Assembly: GCF_000144605.1 (NCBI RefSeq)
Contig: NC_014375.1
Coordinates: 992,001 to 1,056,000 of the forward strand
DNA from: Brevundimonas subvibrioides ATCC 15264
GTDB lineage: Bacteria > Pseudomonadota > Alphaproteobacteria > Caulobacterales > Caulobacteraceae
Reading direction: 5' to 3'
DNA: 64,000 nt
The notes below the pieces were generated by a model. It did no database searches and was not told where the DNA came from. It saw only the letters and a list, made by a program, of their open reading frames with translations. The translations under genes were made by a program, and so were the position numbers. Shown here in pieces: positions 29,975 to 38,134 of the stretch (its first letter is position 1; the number at the start of each line of letters is the position of its first letter).

Positions 29975-30184
29975 CTAGGCCAGCATGTCCAGCAGGGTGC
30001 CGGTCATGTCGTCGGCGGTGCGAAGGACCGCCACATTGGCGGACACGGCGACCTTGGCCTGCATCCGTTCGACCATTTCGCCGGCGAGGTCGTCCAGCGG
30101 CGCAGCGGCGGTACGGGCCGCGCTCTGGTCGAACCGGGCCATGGCCGAGGCGATGCCGCTGGCCGCGATCGAACCGGCGATCAC
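29975..30184 (-). CDS. Conserved-looking small protein (69 aa) coupled to the TadG-like gene
   Basis: A 69-residue protein beginning with GTG (VIAGSIAASGIASAMARFDQ) and ending NVAVLRTADDMTGTLLDMLA. The GTG overlaps the upstream TadG-like stop in GTGA, so it is translationally coupled. The C-terminal helix resembles the coiled-coil ends of flagellar rod/hook-type proteins, but that is only a resemblance. No signal peptide or membrane helix. Confidence 0.6.
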   Translation of the reverse strand: MIAGSIAASGIASAMARFDQSAARTAAAPLDDLAGEMVERMQAKVAVSANVAVLRTADDMTGTLLDMLA

Positions 30185-31863
30185 CGGCTGATCCTCAGGT
30201 TCTCGATGGCCCCCGCGATGCGGTCGAAAGCGGCCCCGATGCCGGCGGCGCTGTCGACCGGGAAATAGTGGTCGGTGTCGGTGGCGCAGCGCCGCAGAAG
30301 GGTCTGGGCCGTCGAGTCGACCTGGACAGCGACGGTGTACACCTCGATGTCCTTGTCCTTCATGTTGCCGCACATGTCTTCGGTCGCGGCGGTGGCGTGG
30401 TCGAAACGGTTGTCCATCCGCGTGCGCCGGGTCGTATCGTTGCCCGAGACGATGCCCAGCCGGTTCTGCCAGATATAGCCCAGGCCGTTGTAGGTGCTGT
30501 CGTTCGGGCTGGTGGTGTCGGACATGACGTTCGCGCCGTCCGTCATGATGATGATGATCTTCTTCAGCCGCTCGGTGCCGTAGGGCCGGCCGTCACCGAA
30601 CGGCGCGTTGGGCGACAGGGTGTGCCAGCCCCACATCGTGCCCAGCGGCACATTGGTGTTGCCCGACGCGATCATGTTGTTCACCGCCGTGCGCAGCGCC
30701 GTGTAGTTGTCGGTCAGGCGGATGATGGGCTGCAGGTCGCAGCCGCGGTTCGGGCCGAAGCCTGTGTTCAGGGTGTTGCGCGGAGTGGTGCTGTAGCGGC
30801 TGACGGACCGGACCCGCGCAAACCATTCGGTCGTGCGCGCGGCGGTGTTCGCAAAGGGGCTGTTGGCGTTAGACCCCGGCCGACCATCGTCCAGGTAGTC
30901 GTTGCCCTCATACTGCCAGTTCTGCCACGTCGAATGGTTCGGATAGTCGGCCCTGTCCGGCTCGTCGGGCGCGAAATAGGGCACGAACATGGTCGCCTGG
31001 GTGCCGCTGGACGGCGCGGTGTCGCGAATGTCGTAGGGCTGCGGACGGCTTTCGACGCACCCGCCCCAAGTCGTGTTAAGGCGGCCGAAGAGGGTGAAAC
31101 GGCCAACGGCGGTGTCGAACGCGCTGTAGGGATTGGATCCCGAGTTCCAGGCGCCGCCACCGGTGTGGGTGTCGGCGTTGGACATAAAGCTGGGCGGCGT
31201 GTTGGTCCCGCCCTGGGCGACGCGGACGGTCATCGAGAAGGGCACCAGCGAGATCTTGATGGCGTCCTGCTCGATGGATCGGCCGTCGGCGGCCTCCAGC
31301 CGGTTGATCAGGTCGATGGCGGCGGTCTTTGTATTGGTCAGCTTGGCACCGTCCATGGAGCCCGTGTTGTCGATCACCAGCGCGACCTCGATCCGGTTGT
31401 TGGAGCGCAGGACCTCGGAATGGGCGTTGGCCGGCAACTGGTCGTCGAAGAACTGGCCATAGGGCGGCAGGAAGATGTTGGCGACCAGGGCCCGGACGTT
31501 GACCTTGGCATCGGCCTCAACCGCCCCCGTGGCCGTGTTCAGCCGGAAGTTCGTCTGGGTGGTGTCCAGGGTGACGTCGCCATAGGGGGCCAGGTTGGCC
31601 TGCAGCGCGGCCAGGCCGACGGCGTTGATCCGGGGGTTGTCGGTGTACTGCGACCGGGCAGCGGCCAGGGTGGCGGCGTCGAGGGCGTCCTGGACGTTCA
31701 TGCGCACGGTGGAGACGCGGGCGATGTCGACCCCGCCCAGCGTCATCAGCATCATCGGCGGCAGGGCCAGGGCGAACATCATGGCGACGTTGCCGCGCCT
31801 GTCGTCGGAGAAACGCGTCCCGAAGGTCTTCAGGGCAGAGACTGTCCGCTTCATGATCCGCAT
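30181..31863 (-). CDS. TadG-like pilus-assembly protein with von Willebrand factor A domain
   Basis: A 560-residue single-span protein. After a short basic N-terminus, FSDDRRGNVAMMFALALPPM and the following hydrophobic stretch form the TadE/TadG-like membrane anchor. The vWA domain carries a MIDAS-like VALVIDNTGSMDG and the later KKIIIIMTDGANVMSD. The long middle part is an extracytoplasmic insert with an Asn/Thr-rich composition. TadG proteins belong to Flp/Tad pili, but no other tad genes are in the window, so this is an orphan. Start may be 31863 (MRIMKRT) or 31854 (MKRT). It is coupled to the 69-residue gene downstream. Confidence 0.87.
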   Translation of the reverse strand: MRIMKRTVSALKTFGTRFSDDRRGNVAMMFALALPPMMLMTLGGVDIARVSTVRMNVQDALDAATLAAARSQYTDNPRINAVGLAALQANLAPYGDVTLDTTQTNFRLNTATGAVEADAKVNVRALVANIFLPPYGQFFDDQLPANAHSEVLRSNNRIEVALVIDNTGSMDGAKLTNTKTAAIDLINRLEAADGRSIEQDAIKISLVPFSMTVRVAQGGTNTPPSFMSNADTHTGGGAWNSGSNPYSAFDTAVGRFTLFGRLNTTWGGCVESRPQPYDIRDTAPSSGTQATMFVPYFAPDEPDRADYPNHSTWQNWQYEGNDYLDDGRPGSNANSPFANTAARTTEWFARVRSVSRYSTTPRNTLNTGFGPNRGCDLQPIIRLTDNYTALRTAVNNMIASGNTNVPLGTMWGWHTLSPNAPFGDGRPYGTERLKKIIIIMTDGANVMSDTTSPNDSTYNGLGYIWQNRLGIVSGNDTTRRTRMDNRFDHATAATEDMCGNMKDKDIEVYTVAVQVDSTAQTLLRRCATDTDHYFPVDSAAGIGAAFDRIAGAIENLRISR

Positions 31864-31983
31864 GGCCCACCCGCATGGTCTTTGGCGGCCCGCGAGGGGT
31901 CCGCAATCGACCTGATGTACCAAGGCGCGGTTAAGGGATCGGTGAGGGCGAGGGTTAACGGCCCGGGATCGATCGGCGTTCGG

Positions 31984-32694
31984 TCAGAGGACGCAGGCGG
32001 CCAGACCCTCGTTTCGGACGACCCGGGCCGAGGCCTGGATGCGCGACGCCCGCCGGCGGACATAGGGGCCGGGCGTTCCGGCGTCGTAGCGGCGCGGACT
32101 GGGCAGGATGGCGGCGAGGCGGGCGGCCTCGCGCGGGGTCAGGTCGGCGGCCGACTTGCCGAACCAGTGGCGGGCCGCGGCCTCGGCCCCATAGACGCCC
32201 GGCCCCATCTCGGCGACGTTCAGATAGACCTCCATGATGCGGCGCTTGCCCCAGCCGGTCTCGATCAGGACGGTATAGCCCGCCTCCAGGCCCTTCCGGA
32301 CCCAGTCGCGGCCGGGCCAGAGGAAGACGTTCTTGGCCGTCTGCTGGCTGATGGTCGACCCGCCCCGGATGCGACGGCCCTGTTCGTTGTCCTTCAGCGC
32401 CTTCTCGATCGCCTCGAAGTCGAAGCCGCCGTGGCTGCAGAAGCGCGCGTCCTCGGCGGCGATGGCCGAGGCGACGAGGTTGGGCGAGATGTCGCGAAGG
32501 GGCTTCCAGCGATAGTCGAGACCGTTGCCCGCCAGGCCCTCGCGGATCATCAGCAGCGTGTAGGGGACCGGCACGAACCGGTGGATCAGCACCGCGCCGA
32601 ACGGCGGCAGGGCCAGCACCACCAGGGCGGTCAGGATCGGGCGGCCCTTGCGGCGGCGCGGCCCTGGCGGAACGGGGGGCTGGGTTTCGCTCAT
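31984..32694 (-). CDS. mtgA: Monofunctional biosynthetic peptidoglycan transglycosylase
   Basis: MtgA polymerises lipid II into glycan strands. The 236-residue protein has one N-terminal membrane helix ([20 protein letters not shown]) and a GT51 domain. Visible GT51 motifs are [20 protein letters not shown] with the catalytic Glu, [40 protein letters not shown] and [15 protein letters not shown]. There is no transpeptidase domain, so it is the monofunctional type of normal length. Its ATG overlaps the stop of a 43-residue membrane gene (ATGA). Confidence 0.95.
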   Translation of the reverse strand: MSETQPPVPPGPRRRKGRPILTALVVLALPPFGAVLIHRFVPVPYTLLMIREGLAGNGLDYRWKPLRDISPNLVASAIAAEDARFCSHGGFDFEAIEKALKDNEQGRRIRGGSTISQQTAKNVFLWPGRDWVRKGLEAGYTVLIETGWGKRRIMEVYLNVAEMGPGVYGAEAAARHWFGKSAADLTPREAARLAAILPSPRRYDAGTPGPYVRRRASRIQASARVVRNEGLAACVL

Positions 32695-32822
32695 TTCGGC
32701 AGGTTCACGTCCCAGAGGAAGACCACGAGCCAGGCGCCCACCGCGACGACGAGGACCACGACCACGGCCAGACATCCGAAGGCCGTGCGCGGCGATCCCC
32801 CGCGTCCCTTGCGATTTCGCAT
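32691..32822 (-). CDS. Single-span membrane micro-protein (43 aa) overlapping mtgA
   Basis: The frame reads [20 protein letters not shown], then a Val-rich helix of about 20 residues, ending FLWDVNLPK. The stop TGA overlaps the mtgA ATG as ATGA, which implies translational coupling. The basic N-terminus predicts the N-terminus in the cytoplasm. It could modulate MtgA or simply set its translation; no family is recognised. Confidence 0.6.
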   Translation of the reverse strand: MRNRKGRGGSPRTAFGCLAVVVVLVVAVGAWLVVFLWDVNLPK

Positions 32823-32876
32823 CCCGACCCCTCGTTCCCCCCGACGATAGGCGCGGGCGAACCGGGCTGTCGAGGG

Positions 32877-33863
32877 TCAGTCGATGACGACGTCGGACAC
32901 CCCGGCCTGGCCGTCCTCGTCGGCCCAGGCGACGCGGGCGGCGTCGGGGCTGAGGGCGAGGGCGACGATGGGGGCGCCCTTCCCGGCCTTGACGAAGTTC
33001 AGGCCCTGACCGGCCGGATCGGCGACCCAGACGCGGCCGTCGGCGAGGCCGGCTGCCAGGCGCCCGTGCGGGTTGGCGGCGGCGACCAGGGTGACCGTGG
33101 TGCTGTCGTCGAAGCCGATCTCCGAGGCCTCGCGTCCCATCGGGCCGTTCGACCCGGTGAAGGGCCACAGGACCGCGCCCTGGGCCCCCGACGTGGCCAG
33201 AAGCGATCCCTTCGACAGGAAGGCCATGGAGCGGACCTTGGACGGGTAGCCGCCCATCCGCATGTTCTTTGAATCCTTCAGCCGCCAGCCGTGAAGCTGC
33301 ATGTCCTGCATGGTGGTGACCACGAAGGCCCCGTCGGGCGAGAAGGCGACGCCGGTGTGCGAACCGGCCCAGACCAGTTTCGTCGGCTTCTGCTCGGCGA
33401 TACGGGCGAACCACAGGCAGGCCCCGCCGTAGGTCGAGGTGGCGACGCGGCGACCCTTGGGATCGAAGGCGACGCCGGAGACGGTGCGCTCGTGCTGGAA
33501 GTCGCGGCGAAAGCCCATGTCGGTCGCGTCGATGACGGACAGGGTCTTGCCCGAGGAGAAGGCGATCAGCTTGGTCTCGGGCGAGGCGTCGATGGCGTCG
33601 ATCCACCCGCCGACATTGGAGCCCTTCGCGGTGGCCAGCACGCCGGCCTCGCCGCGGCGGTTCCAGATCACGCGGCCGTCGTCGCCGCCGGTGACGAGGC
33701 CCTCGCCGGACGGGTGGACGGTGGCGCACAGGATGGCCCCGTCATGCACAGCGTTGAAGGTCCGGTCCTCGAAGCGGACCGAGCCGTCGCCCAGGGCGAA
33801 GATCGCGCCGGCGGTATCGAAATGCGCCGAGGTGACCTGGGCGTCGAAGGAGAAGGTGGTCAT
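32877..33863 (-). CDS. WD40-repeat beta-propeller protein
   Basis: A 328-residue cytoplasmic protein made of WD40-like repeats. Repeat strands are visible in [60 protein letters not shown] and [20 protein letters not shown]. No signal peptide or catalytic domain is seen. It is the last gene of a CobW-SDR-WD40 series on the minus strand, starting 10 bp past the SDR stop. A scaffold or chaperone role with the CobW GTPase is an inference from neighbourhood. Confidence 0.9.
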   Translation of the reverse strand: MTTFSFDAQVTSAHFDTAGAIFALGDGSVRFEDRTFNAVHDGAILCATVHPSGEGLVTGGDDGRVIWNRRGEAGVLATAKGSNVGGWIDAIDASPETKLIAFSSGKTLSVIDATDMGFRRDFQHERTVSGVAFDPKGRRVATSTYGGACLWFARIAEQKPTKLVWAGSHTGVAFSPDGAFVVTTMQDMQLHGWRLKDSKNMRMGGYPSKVRSMAFLSKGSLLATSGAQGAVLWPFTGSNGPMGREASEIGFDDSTTVTLVAAANPHGRLAAGLADGRVWVADPAGQGLNFVKAGKGAPIVALALSPDAARVAWADEDGQAGVSDVVID

Positions 33864-33873
33864 GCCGGGTGCG

Positions 33874-34557
33874 TTACCACGCGATCTCGCGTCCGCTGTA
33901 GTCGATGAAGCGATGGGCGTGCGACCCGGCGTGGGCCTTCAGCTGGTCGGCGATGCCGGAGACGCTGGTGTCGACGTCGATGTCGGCCCCCGCGCCGCCC
34001 ATGTCGGTCTTCACCCAGCCCGGATGGACCGACAGCACCGTCACGCCGCGGGCCCTGGGCGACCCCAGCCAGAGCGACCGCGCGAAGCTGTTCTGGGCCG
34101 TCTTGGTGGCGCGGTAGACCTCCATCCCGCCGGAGGTGTTTTCGGCGATCGAGCCCATGATGCTGGACATCAGGGCGAGGACGCCCGTCTGCTCGCGCAC
34201 CCGGTCGGCGAGGGCATGGGCCAGGCGGATGGGTCCGAAGACATTGGCCTGCATCGCCGCGTTCAACTCGTCGGCCGTGGCGGCGACGACGCTTTTCGGC
34301 CCGCTGATCCCGGCGTTGATGAAGACGACGTCGATCGGGTCCGGGAGGGCGGCGGCGAGGCGGGCGATGTCGGCGTCCGACGTCACGTCCAGATGATGGA
34401 TCGTCAGGCGGTCGGACCCGGGGAGGGCCTTCAGAGCCGGCTCGTCCCCGGTCTTCCTGACCGTGGCGATGACGTCGAAGCCGCGCTTCAGGTGTTCGGC
34501 GACGAGGCCGAGGCCGAGGCCGCGCGAGGCCCCGACGATGAGGATGGTCTGGGTCAT
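33874..34557 (-). CDS. SDR-family oxidoreductase
   Basis: A 227-residue Rossmann enzyme. It has MTQTILIVGASRGLGLGLVA with the GASRGLG cofactor motif, FINAGISGP with the NAG motif, a serine in LALMSSIMGSI and YRATK as YxxxK. SVHPGWVKTDMGG follows the usual PG motif. It resembles the C-factor/YdfG-like group. It sits between cobW and the WD40 gene, with 11 bp and 10 bp gaps, so the three form an operon. The substrate is unknown. Confidence 0.92.
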   Translation of the reverse strand: MTQTILIVGASRGLGLGLVAEHLKRGFDVIATVRKTGDEPALKALPGSDRLTIHHLDVTSDADIARLAAALPDPIDVVFINAGISGPKSVVAATADELNAAMQANVFGPIRLAHALADRVREQTGVLALMSSIMGSIAENTSGGMEVYRATKTAQNSFARSLWLGSPRARGVTVLSVHPGWVKTDMGGAGADIDVDTSVSGIADQLKAHAGSHAHRFIDYSGREIAW

Positions 34558-34568
34558 GACAGGATCTT

Positions 34569-35702
34569 TCAGGCGGCGCAGGCTTCGAAGCCGGCTTTCA
34601 AAGCGGTTTCGTCGAGGTCGCGGCCGATGAAGACGGCGCGGCTCCAGCGGCGTTCGGTGGCTCCCCATTCCCGCTGCAGGTCGCCCTCGAGGATCATGTG
34701 GACGGCCTGGAAGACCAGGCGGCGGTCCTCGCCCTGGACGTCGATGATGCCCTTGGCGCGCAGGATGTTCTGGCCCTGCTGGCCCAGCAGCTGATCCAGC
34801 CACTGGGTGAATTTCGCGCCGTTCATGGGGCGATCCAGCGACAGGGAGATGCCCTTGATGTCGTCGGCATGACTGTGCCCCCGGGGGCCCTCGGCGGGCG
34901 TCGAAACACCGTCCGACCCGTCCGACCCGTTCGGGGTGTGCGCATGGTCGTGCCCGTGATGGTCGTGATCGTGGTCATGATCGTGCGCGTGGTGGTCGTG
35001 GCCGCAGTGTTCGTCGTGGACGTGGCCGGCCTCGCCGTGCGCCGGGTTGGCGAACTCGGGGTGGATGTGGAGGATCCGCTCCAGGTCGAAGCCGTGCAGG
35101 CCCAGGACCTGGTCCAGCGGAACGTTGGCCCGCTCGGCGCGGAGGATGGGGGCCAGGGGGTTCAGGGCCCGCAGCCGGGCCTCGACGGCGAACAGCTCTT
35201 CCGGCGTGGCCAGGTCGACCTTGTTCAGGATGATGCGGTCGGCGAAGGCGACCTGCTCGCGGGCCTCCCTGGAGTCGTCCAGCCGGGCCATGACGTGGTG
35301 GGCGTCGACCAGGGCGGTGACGCTGTCCAGTTTCGTCTTGGCCTTGACGTCCTCGTCGACGAAGAAGGTCTGGGCCACCGGGCCGGGGTCGGCCAGTCCC
35401 GTGGTCTCGACGATGATGGCGTCGAAGGCGGGGGCCCCGGGCTTCTGGCGCTTCATCAGGCCGGCGACCACGCGGATCAGGTCGCCGCGCACCGTGCAGC
35501 AGACGCAGCCGTTGTTCATCTCGAACACGTCCTCGTCGGCGCCGACGACCAGATCGTTGTCGATGCCGATCTGGCCGAACTCGTTGACGATGACGGCGTA
35601 GCGCTTGCCGTGGTCCTCGGTGAGGATGCGGTTCAGGAGCGTGGTCTTGCCCGCGCCGAGGTAGCCGGTGAGGACGGTGACGGGAATGCGTGTGTCGGTC
35701 AT
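34569..35702 (-). CDS. CobW/COG0523-family GTPase, putative metallochaperone
   Basis: A 377-residue G3E GTPase. Walker A is TVLTGYLGAGKTTLLNRIL, the metal-binding CxCC is NNGCVCCTVRGDL, Walker B is IIVETTGLADP and the base motif is NKVDLATPEE. A long His/Asp-rich loop (from about residue 230, starting HVHDEHCGHDHHAHDHDHD) is typical of zinc-handling members. The C-terminal CobW_C domain contains LDRPMNGAKFTQWLDQLLG and DVQGEDRRLVFQAVHMILEG. ATG 35702 starts just before the P-loop. No cobalamin genes are nearby, so zinc rather than cobalt handling is more likely. No convincing Zur box was seen upstream. Confidence 0.93.
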   Translation of the reverse strand: MTDTRIPVTVLTGYLGAGKTTLLNRILTEDHGKRYAVIVNEFGQIGIDNDLVVGADEDVFEMNNGCVCCTVRGDLIRVVAGLMKRQKPGAPAFDAIIVETTGLADPGPVAQTFFVDEDVKAKTKLDSVTALVDAHHVMARLDDSREAREQVAFADRIILNKVDLATPEELFAVEARLRALNPLAPILRAERANVPLDQVLGLHGFDLERILHIHPEFANPAHGEAGHVHDEHCGHDHHAHDHDHDHDHHGHDHAHTPNGSDGSDGVSTPAEGPRGHSHADDIKGISLSLDRPMNGAKFTQWLDQLLGQQGQNILRAKGIIDVQGEDRRLVFQAVHMILEGDLQREWGATERRWSRAVFIGRDLDETALKAGFEACAA

Positions 35703-35795
35703 GGGCGCTAGATGGCGGCTGTGGGCGCGAAGGGGAAGGGGAGGGACCAGATCGATTGTCCTGAACCTGCAGACCAGACGTGGGGGGTGGGCAGG

Positions 35796-35991
35796 TTCAT
35801 CACAAAGGGCACGAAGGAAGGTCACAAAGGACACGAAGACAGCCGAGCCGTGTTGGGGTCGATGCCTTCGGGGCTGAGGTTTACTCGCGGCGTACGCCGC
35901 ATCGATCCTGTGAGACGGCGGGCCCGGCTTGAGCGACCTCGCAGAACCCGTCGTGGCCTTTGTGGTTTTCCTTCGTGCCCTTTGTGATGAA
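35796..35991. repeat. Palindromic MITE/REP-like element, copy 2 (inverted relative to copy 1)
   Basis: About 196 bp bounded by a perfect 22-bp terminal inverted repeat, TTCATCACAAAGGGCACGAA plus GG and its complement. The complementarity extends with few mismatches to ~43 bp per arm, each arm carrying two TCACAAAGG-CACGA units. The centre contains GCGGCGTACGCCGC and, read along the plus strand, matches the minus strand of the copy at 29722-29915. It occupies most of the 355 bp between the CobW gene and the DUF1295 gene. Confidence 0.85.
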
Positions 35992-36057
35992 CCCGACCTC
36001 GCCAGGCTATGGAATCTCGGCTTGCGTCCGGACGGGCGATAGGCTCGTTAGAGACCT

Positions 36058-36864
36058 ATGACGCTGATCGAACTCGCCGGCCTGCTGGGCCTGAACCTGG
36101 TGCTTATCGTCGCCGTGATGCTGGGCCTGTGGACCCTGTCGTTGCGGCTGAAGGACGTCAGCTTCATCGACGGGGTGTGGCCGCTGGGGATGCTGTTCCT
36201 GGCGCTGATCACCTTTCCCCGGACGGACGGGGATCCGGTGCGCAAGGGCCTGCTGCTGTGGCTGTGCGCGGTCTGGGCCATCCGGCTGGGCTGGCACCTG
36301 CTGCACCGCTGGCGCGGGCACGGGGCGGACGGGCGCTATACCGACATCGTCGAGCACCAGGAGAAGAACCACGGCTGGAGCTTCGGCAAGACGGCGCTGC
36401 TGTTCGTCTTCCTGCCGCAGGCCTTCCTGGCCTGGCTGACCTGCCTGCCGGTGCAGCTGGGGCAGGTGTCGCCCGTGCCGGCGATGGGGGCGATCGGCTG
36501 GATCGGGGCGGTGATCGTGGTCGTCGGCATCGCCTTCGAGAGCATCGGCGATGCCCAGCTGTCGGCCTTCCGCAAGGACCCCAAGAACAAAGGCAAGGTG
36601 CTGGACACCGGCCTGTGGCGCTATACGCGGCACCCGAACTATTTCGGCGACGCCTGCGTCTGGTGGGGGCTGTGGCTGATCGCGGCGGAGACGGGCTGGA
36701 TCGGCATCGCCTCGGTGCTGGGTCCGGTCTTCCTGACCTTCACCCTGACCAAATGGTCGGGCATCGGCATCACCGAGAAATCGACGGCCAAGACCAAGCC
36801 GCAGTATGCCGACTACATCCGTCGGACCAGCGCCTTCATCCCGATGCCGCCGAAGAAGGACTGA
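36058..36864 (+). CDS. DUF1295 family membrane protein (steroid 5-alpha-reductase-like)
   Basis: A 268-residue multi-pass membrane protein with about six or seven helices. The C-terminal third has the family signature: GKVLDTGLWRYTRHPNYFGD, followed by WWGLWLIAAETGWIG and PQYADYIRRTSAFIPMPPK. The RHPNYFG segment is shared with isoprenylcysteine methyltransferases and steroid reductases and is thought to bind NADPH or SAM. The substrate is unknown. It is convergent with the TetR gene, 4 bp from its stop. Confidence 0.92.
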   Translation: MTLIELAGLLGLNLVLIVAVMLGLWTLSLRLKDVSFIDGVWPLGMLFLALITFPRTDGDPVRKGLLLWLCAVWAIRLGWHLLHRWRGHGADGRYTDIVEHQEKNHGWSFGKTALLFVFLPQAFLAWLTCLPVQLGQVSPVPAMGAIGWIGAVIVVVGIAFESIGDAQLSAFRKDPKNKGKVLDTGLWRYTRHPNYFGDACVWWGLWLIAAETGWIGIASVLGPVFLTFTLTKWSGIGITEKSTAKTKPQYADYIRRTSAFIPMPPKKD

Positions 36865-36868
36865 CGGT

Positions 36869-37444
36869 TCAGGCGCGCGGCAGGCCGGCCAGGGCGGCGG
36901 TGGCCACGTTGCGGATGGTCCGTTCCTCGGCACCCGCCCGGCCCAGCGTCATCAGGCTGACGACCGTGCCCGTGAGGCTGTCGGCCCAGAGGTCCGGATC
37001 GGCGTCCGGCCGCAGCTCGCCTGCCGCGGCCGCCTGATCGAGGGCCGTGCGGAAGAAGGCGCGGATCTCGTCCATGCGGGCTTGCGCCATCGCATGGGTC
37101 CGGGCCGAATGCGCGTGGCGTTCGGCGACCGTGTTGACGATCAGGCATCCCTTGCGCTCCGGGTCCGCGACCGACAGGTCCGCCTGGACCCCCAACCAGG
37201 CCTCGATGGCAGCGAGACCCGTCAGGCCCTGCGGCAGGGTCGCGCGAAAATGGGCGGCATAGGTCTCGAAGGCACGCTGGAACAGCCGCTCCTTGTCCCC
37301 GAAGGCCGCGTAGACGCTGCCGGGCTTCAGGCCCGTCGCGGCATAGAGGTCGGCCATGGACGCGGCCGCATAGCCGGATTGCCAGAAGACCTGCATCGCC
37401 TGTTCGGTGACGGCGTCGATGTCGAAGGCGCGGGGACGGCTCAT
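36869..37444 (-). CDS. TetR-family transcriptional regulator
   Basis: A 191-residue regulator. The N-terminal HTH covers AFDIDAVTEQAMQVFWQSGY, AAASMADLYAATGLKPGSVY and AAFGDKERLFQRAFETYAAH. The C-terminal domain carries a cysteine in ERKGCLIVNTVAERHAHSA, a segment typical of the NemR/ComR-type (TetR_C_16-like) group, where this Cys can sense electrophiles. Two copies of an operator-like palindrome lie between its start and the divergent SnoaL-GST genes. Autorepression and control of those genes is the likely job. Confidence 0.93.
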   Translation of the reverse strand: MSRPRAFDIDAVTEQAMQVFWQSGYAAASMADLYAATGLKPGSVYAAFGDKERLFQRAFETYAAHFRATLPQGLTGLAAIEAWLGVQADLSVADPERKGCLIVNTVAERHAHSARTHAMAQARMDEIRAFFRTALDQAAAAGELRPDADPDLWADSLTGTVVSLMTLGRAGAEERTIRNVATAALAGLPRA

Positions 37445-37457
37445 CCGGACAAGATAG

Positions 37458-37473
37458 TGGATCGCTCGATCAA
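37458..37473. promoter_or_regulatory. TetR operator candidate, proximal (imperfect)
   Basis: TGGATCG-CT-CGATCAA is a copy of the stronger site at 37496-37517 with one mismatch in the inner 7-bp arms. It lies 14 bp before the TetR start, where binding would block its own transcription or translation. Confidence 0.6.
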
Positions 37474-37495
37474 AAAAAGTCCTCTCCGCCTCTTG

Positions 37496-37517
37496 TTATT
37501 GATCGGTCGATCAATAA
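37496..37517. promoter_or_regulatory. TetR operator candidate, central (perfect palindrome)
   Basis: Perfect 10-bp arms TTATTGATCG and CGATCAATAA flank a GT centre. The site is AT-rich within GC-rich surroundings and lies between the TetR gene and the SnoaL gene start at 37566. A site of this size suits a TetR dimer pair. Confidence 0.75.
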
Positions 37518-37565
37518 TTGCGTCGGGTCGCGGCCGATCGCGGCGTTTCATCGGGACTGACCACC

Positions 37566-38129
37566 ATGTTGAAGTACCTGTTCACCGGGGCGACCCTGGC
37601 CCTCGTCCTCGCCGCCAGTCACGCGACAGCGCAGGAATTCACCGACCCGCCCGCGGCGCCGGGCACCGTGGCCTACAACACCTGGCTGGGGCGGAGCTTT
37701 TCCGAGGTGCTGCTCAATGAGCGCTCGCAGGCGAAGCGGATCGAGATCCTGAACCGGATCGTGGCCACCGACTACATCCAGCACAATCCGCTGGTGCCCG
37801 AGGGGCGGCAGGGCCTGATCGACTTCATCCCCGTGATCTATCAGGCCATGCCCGACGCGCGGTTCATCCTGCGCGACGTCTATGCGACCGAGGACCGGGT
37901 CGTCACGCGATGGACCTGGACCGGCACCCTGACGGGCGAGGGCTTCCTGGGCGTCGCGCCGGCCGGGCAAAAGCTGGAGTTCGACGTGATCGACACCTGG
38001 ACGGTCCGCGACGGCCAGCTTTACGAGCACTGGGACCAGTTCGACTGGCCGCGCGCCTTCGTCCAGCTGGGCGTGCAGGGCCTTCCGGCGCCCTTCTACG
38101 CCGTCGCTCAACAGCCCTACGACCGGTGA
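37566..38129 (+). CDS. Secreted SnoaL-like (NTF2-fold) protein
   Basis: A 187-residue exported protein. The signal peptide is MLKYLFTGATLALVLAASHA with TAQ cleavage. The mature part has the SnoaL/ester-cyclase pattern: NRIVATDYIQHNPLVPEGRQ, MPDARFILRDVYATEDRVVT and WTWTGTLTGEGFLGVAPAGQ. The conserved Asp/His (DYIQHNP) fit a catalytic or binding pocket. The start at 37566 gives an intact signal. GST follows after 5 bp; both are probably controlled by the divergent TetR regulator. Confidence 0.88.
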   Translation: MLKYLFTGATLALVLAASHATAQEFTDPPAAPGTVAYNTWLGRSFSEVLLNERSQAKRIEILNRIVATDYIQHNPLVPEGRQGLIDFIPVIYQAMPDARFILRDVYATEDRVVTRWTWTGTLTGEGFLGVAPAGQKLEFDVIDTWTVRDGQLYEHWDQFDWPRAFVQLGVQGLPAPFYAVAQQPYDR

Positions 38130-38134
38130 GCGGC

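Noticed and set aside
29941-32850. A 969-codon plus-strand frame across the TadG-like and mtgA region
   Set aside because: It crosses several well-supported minus-strand genes and has low-complexity composition with no recognisable domain.
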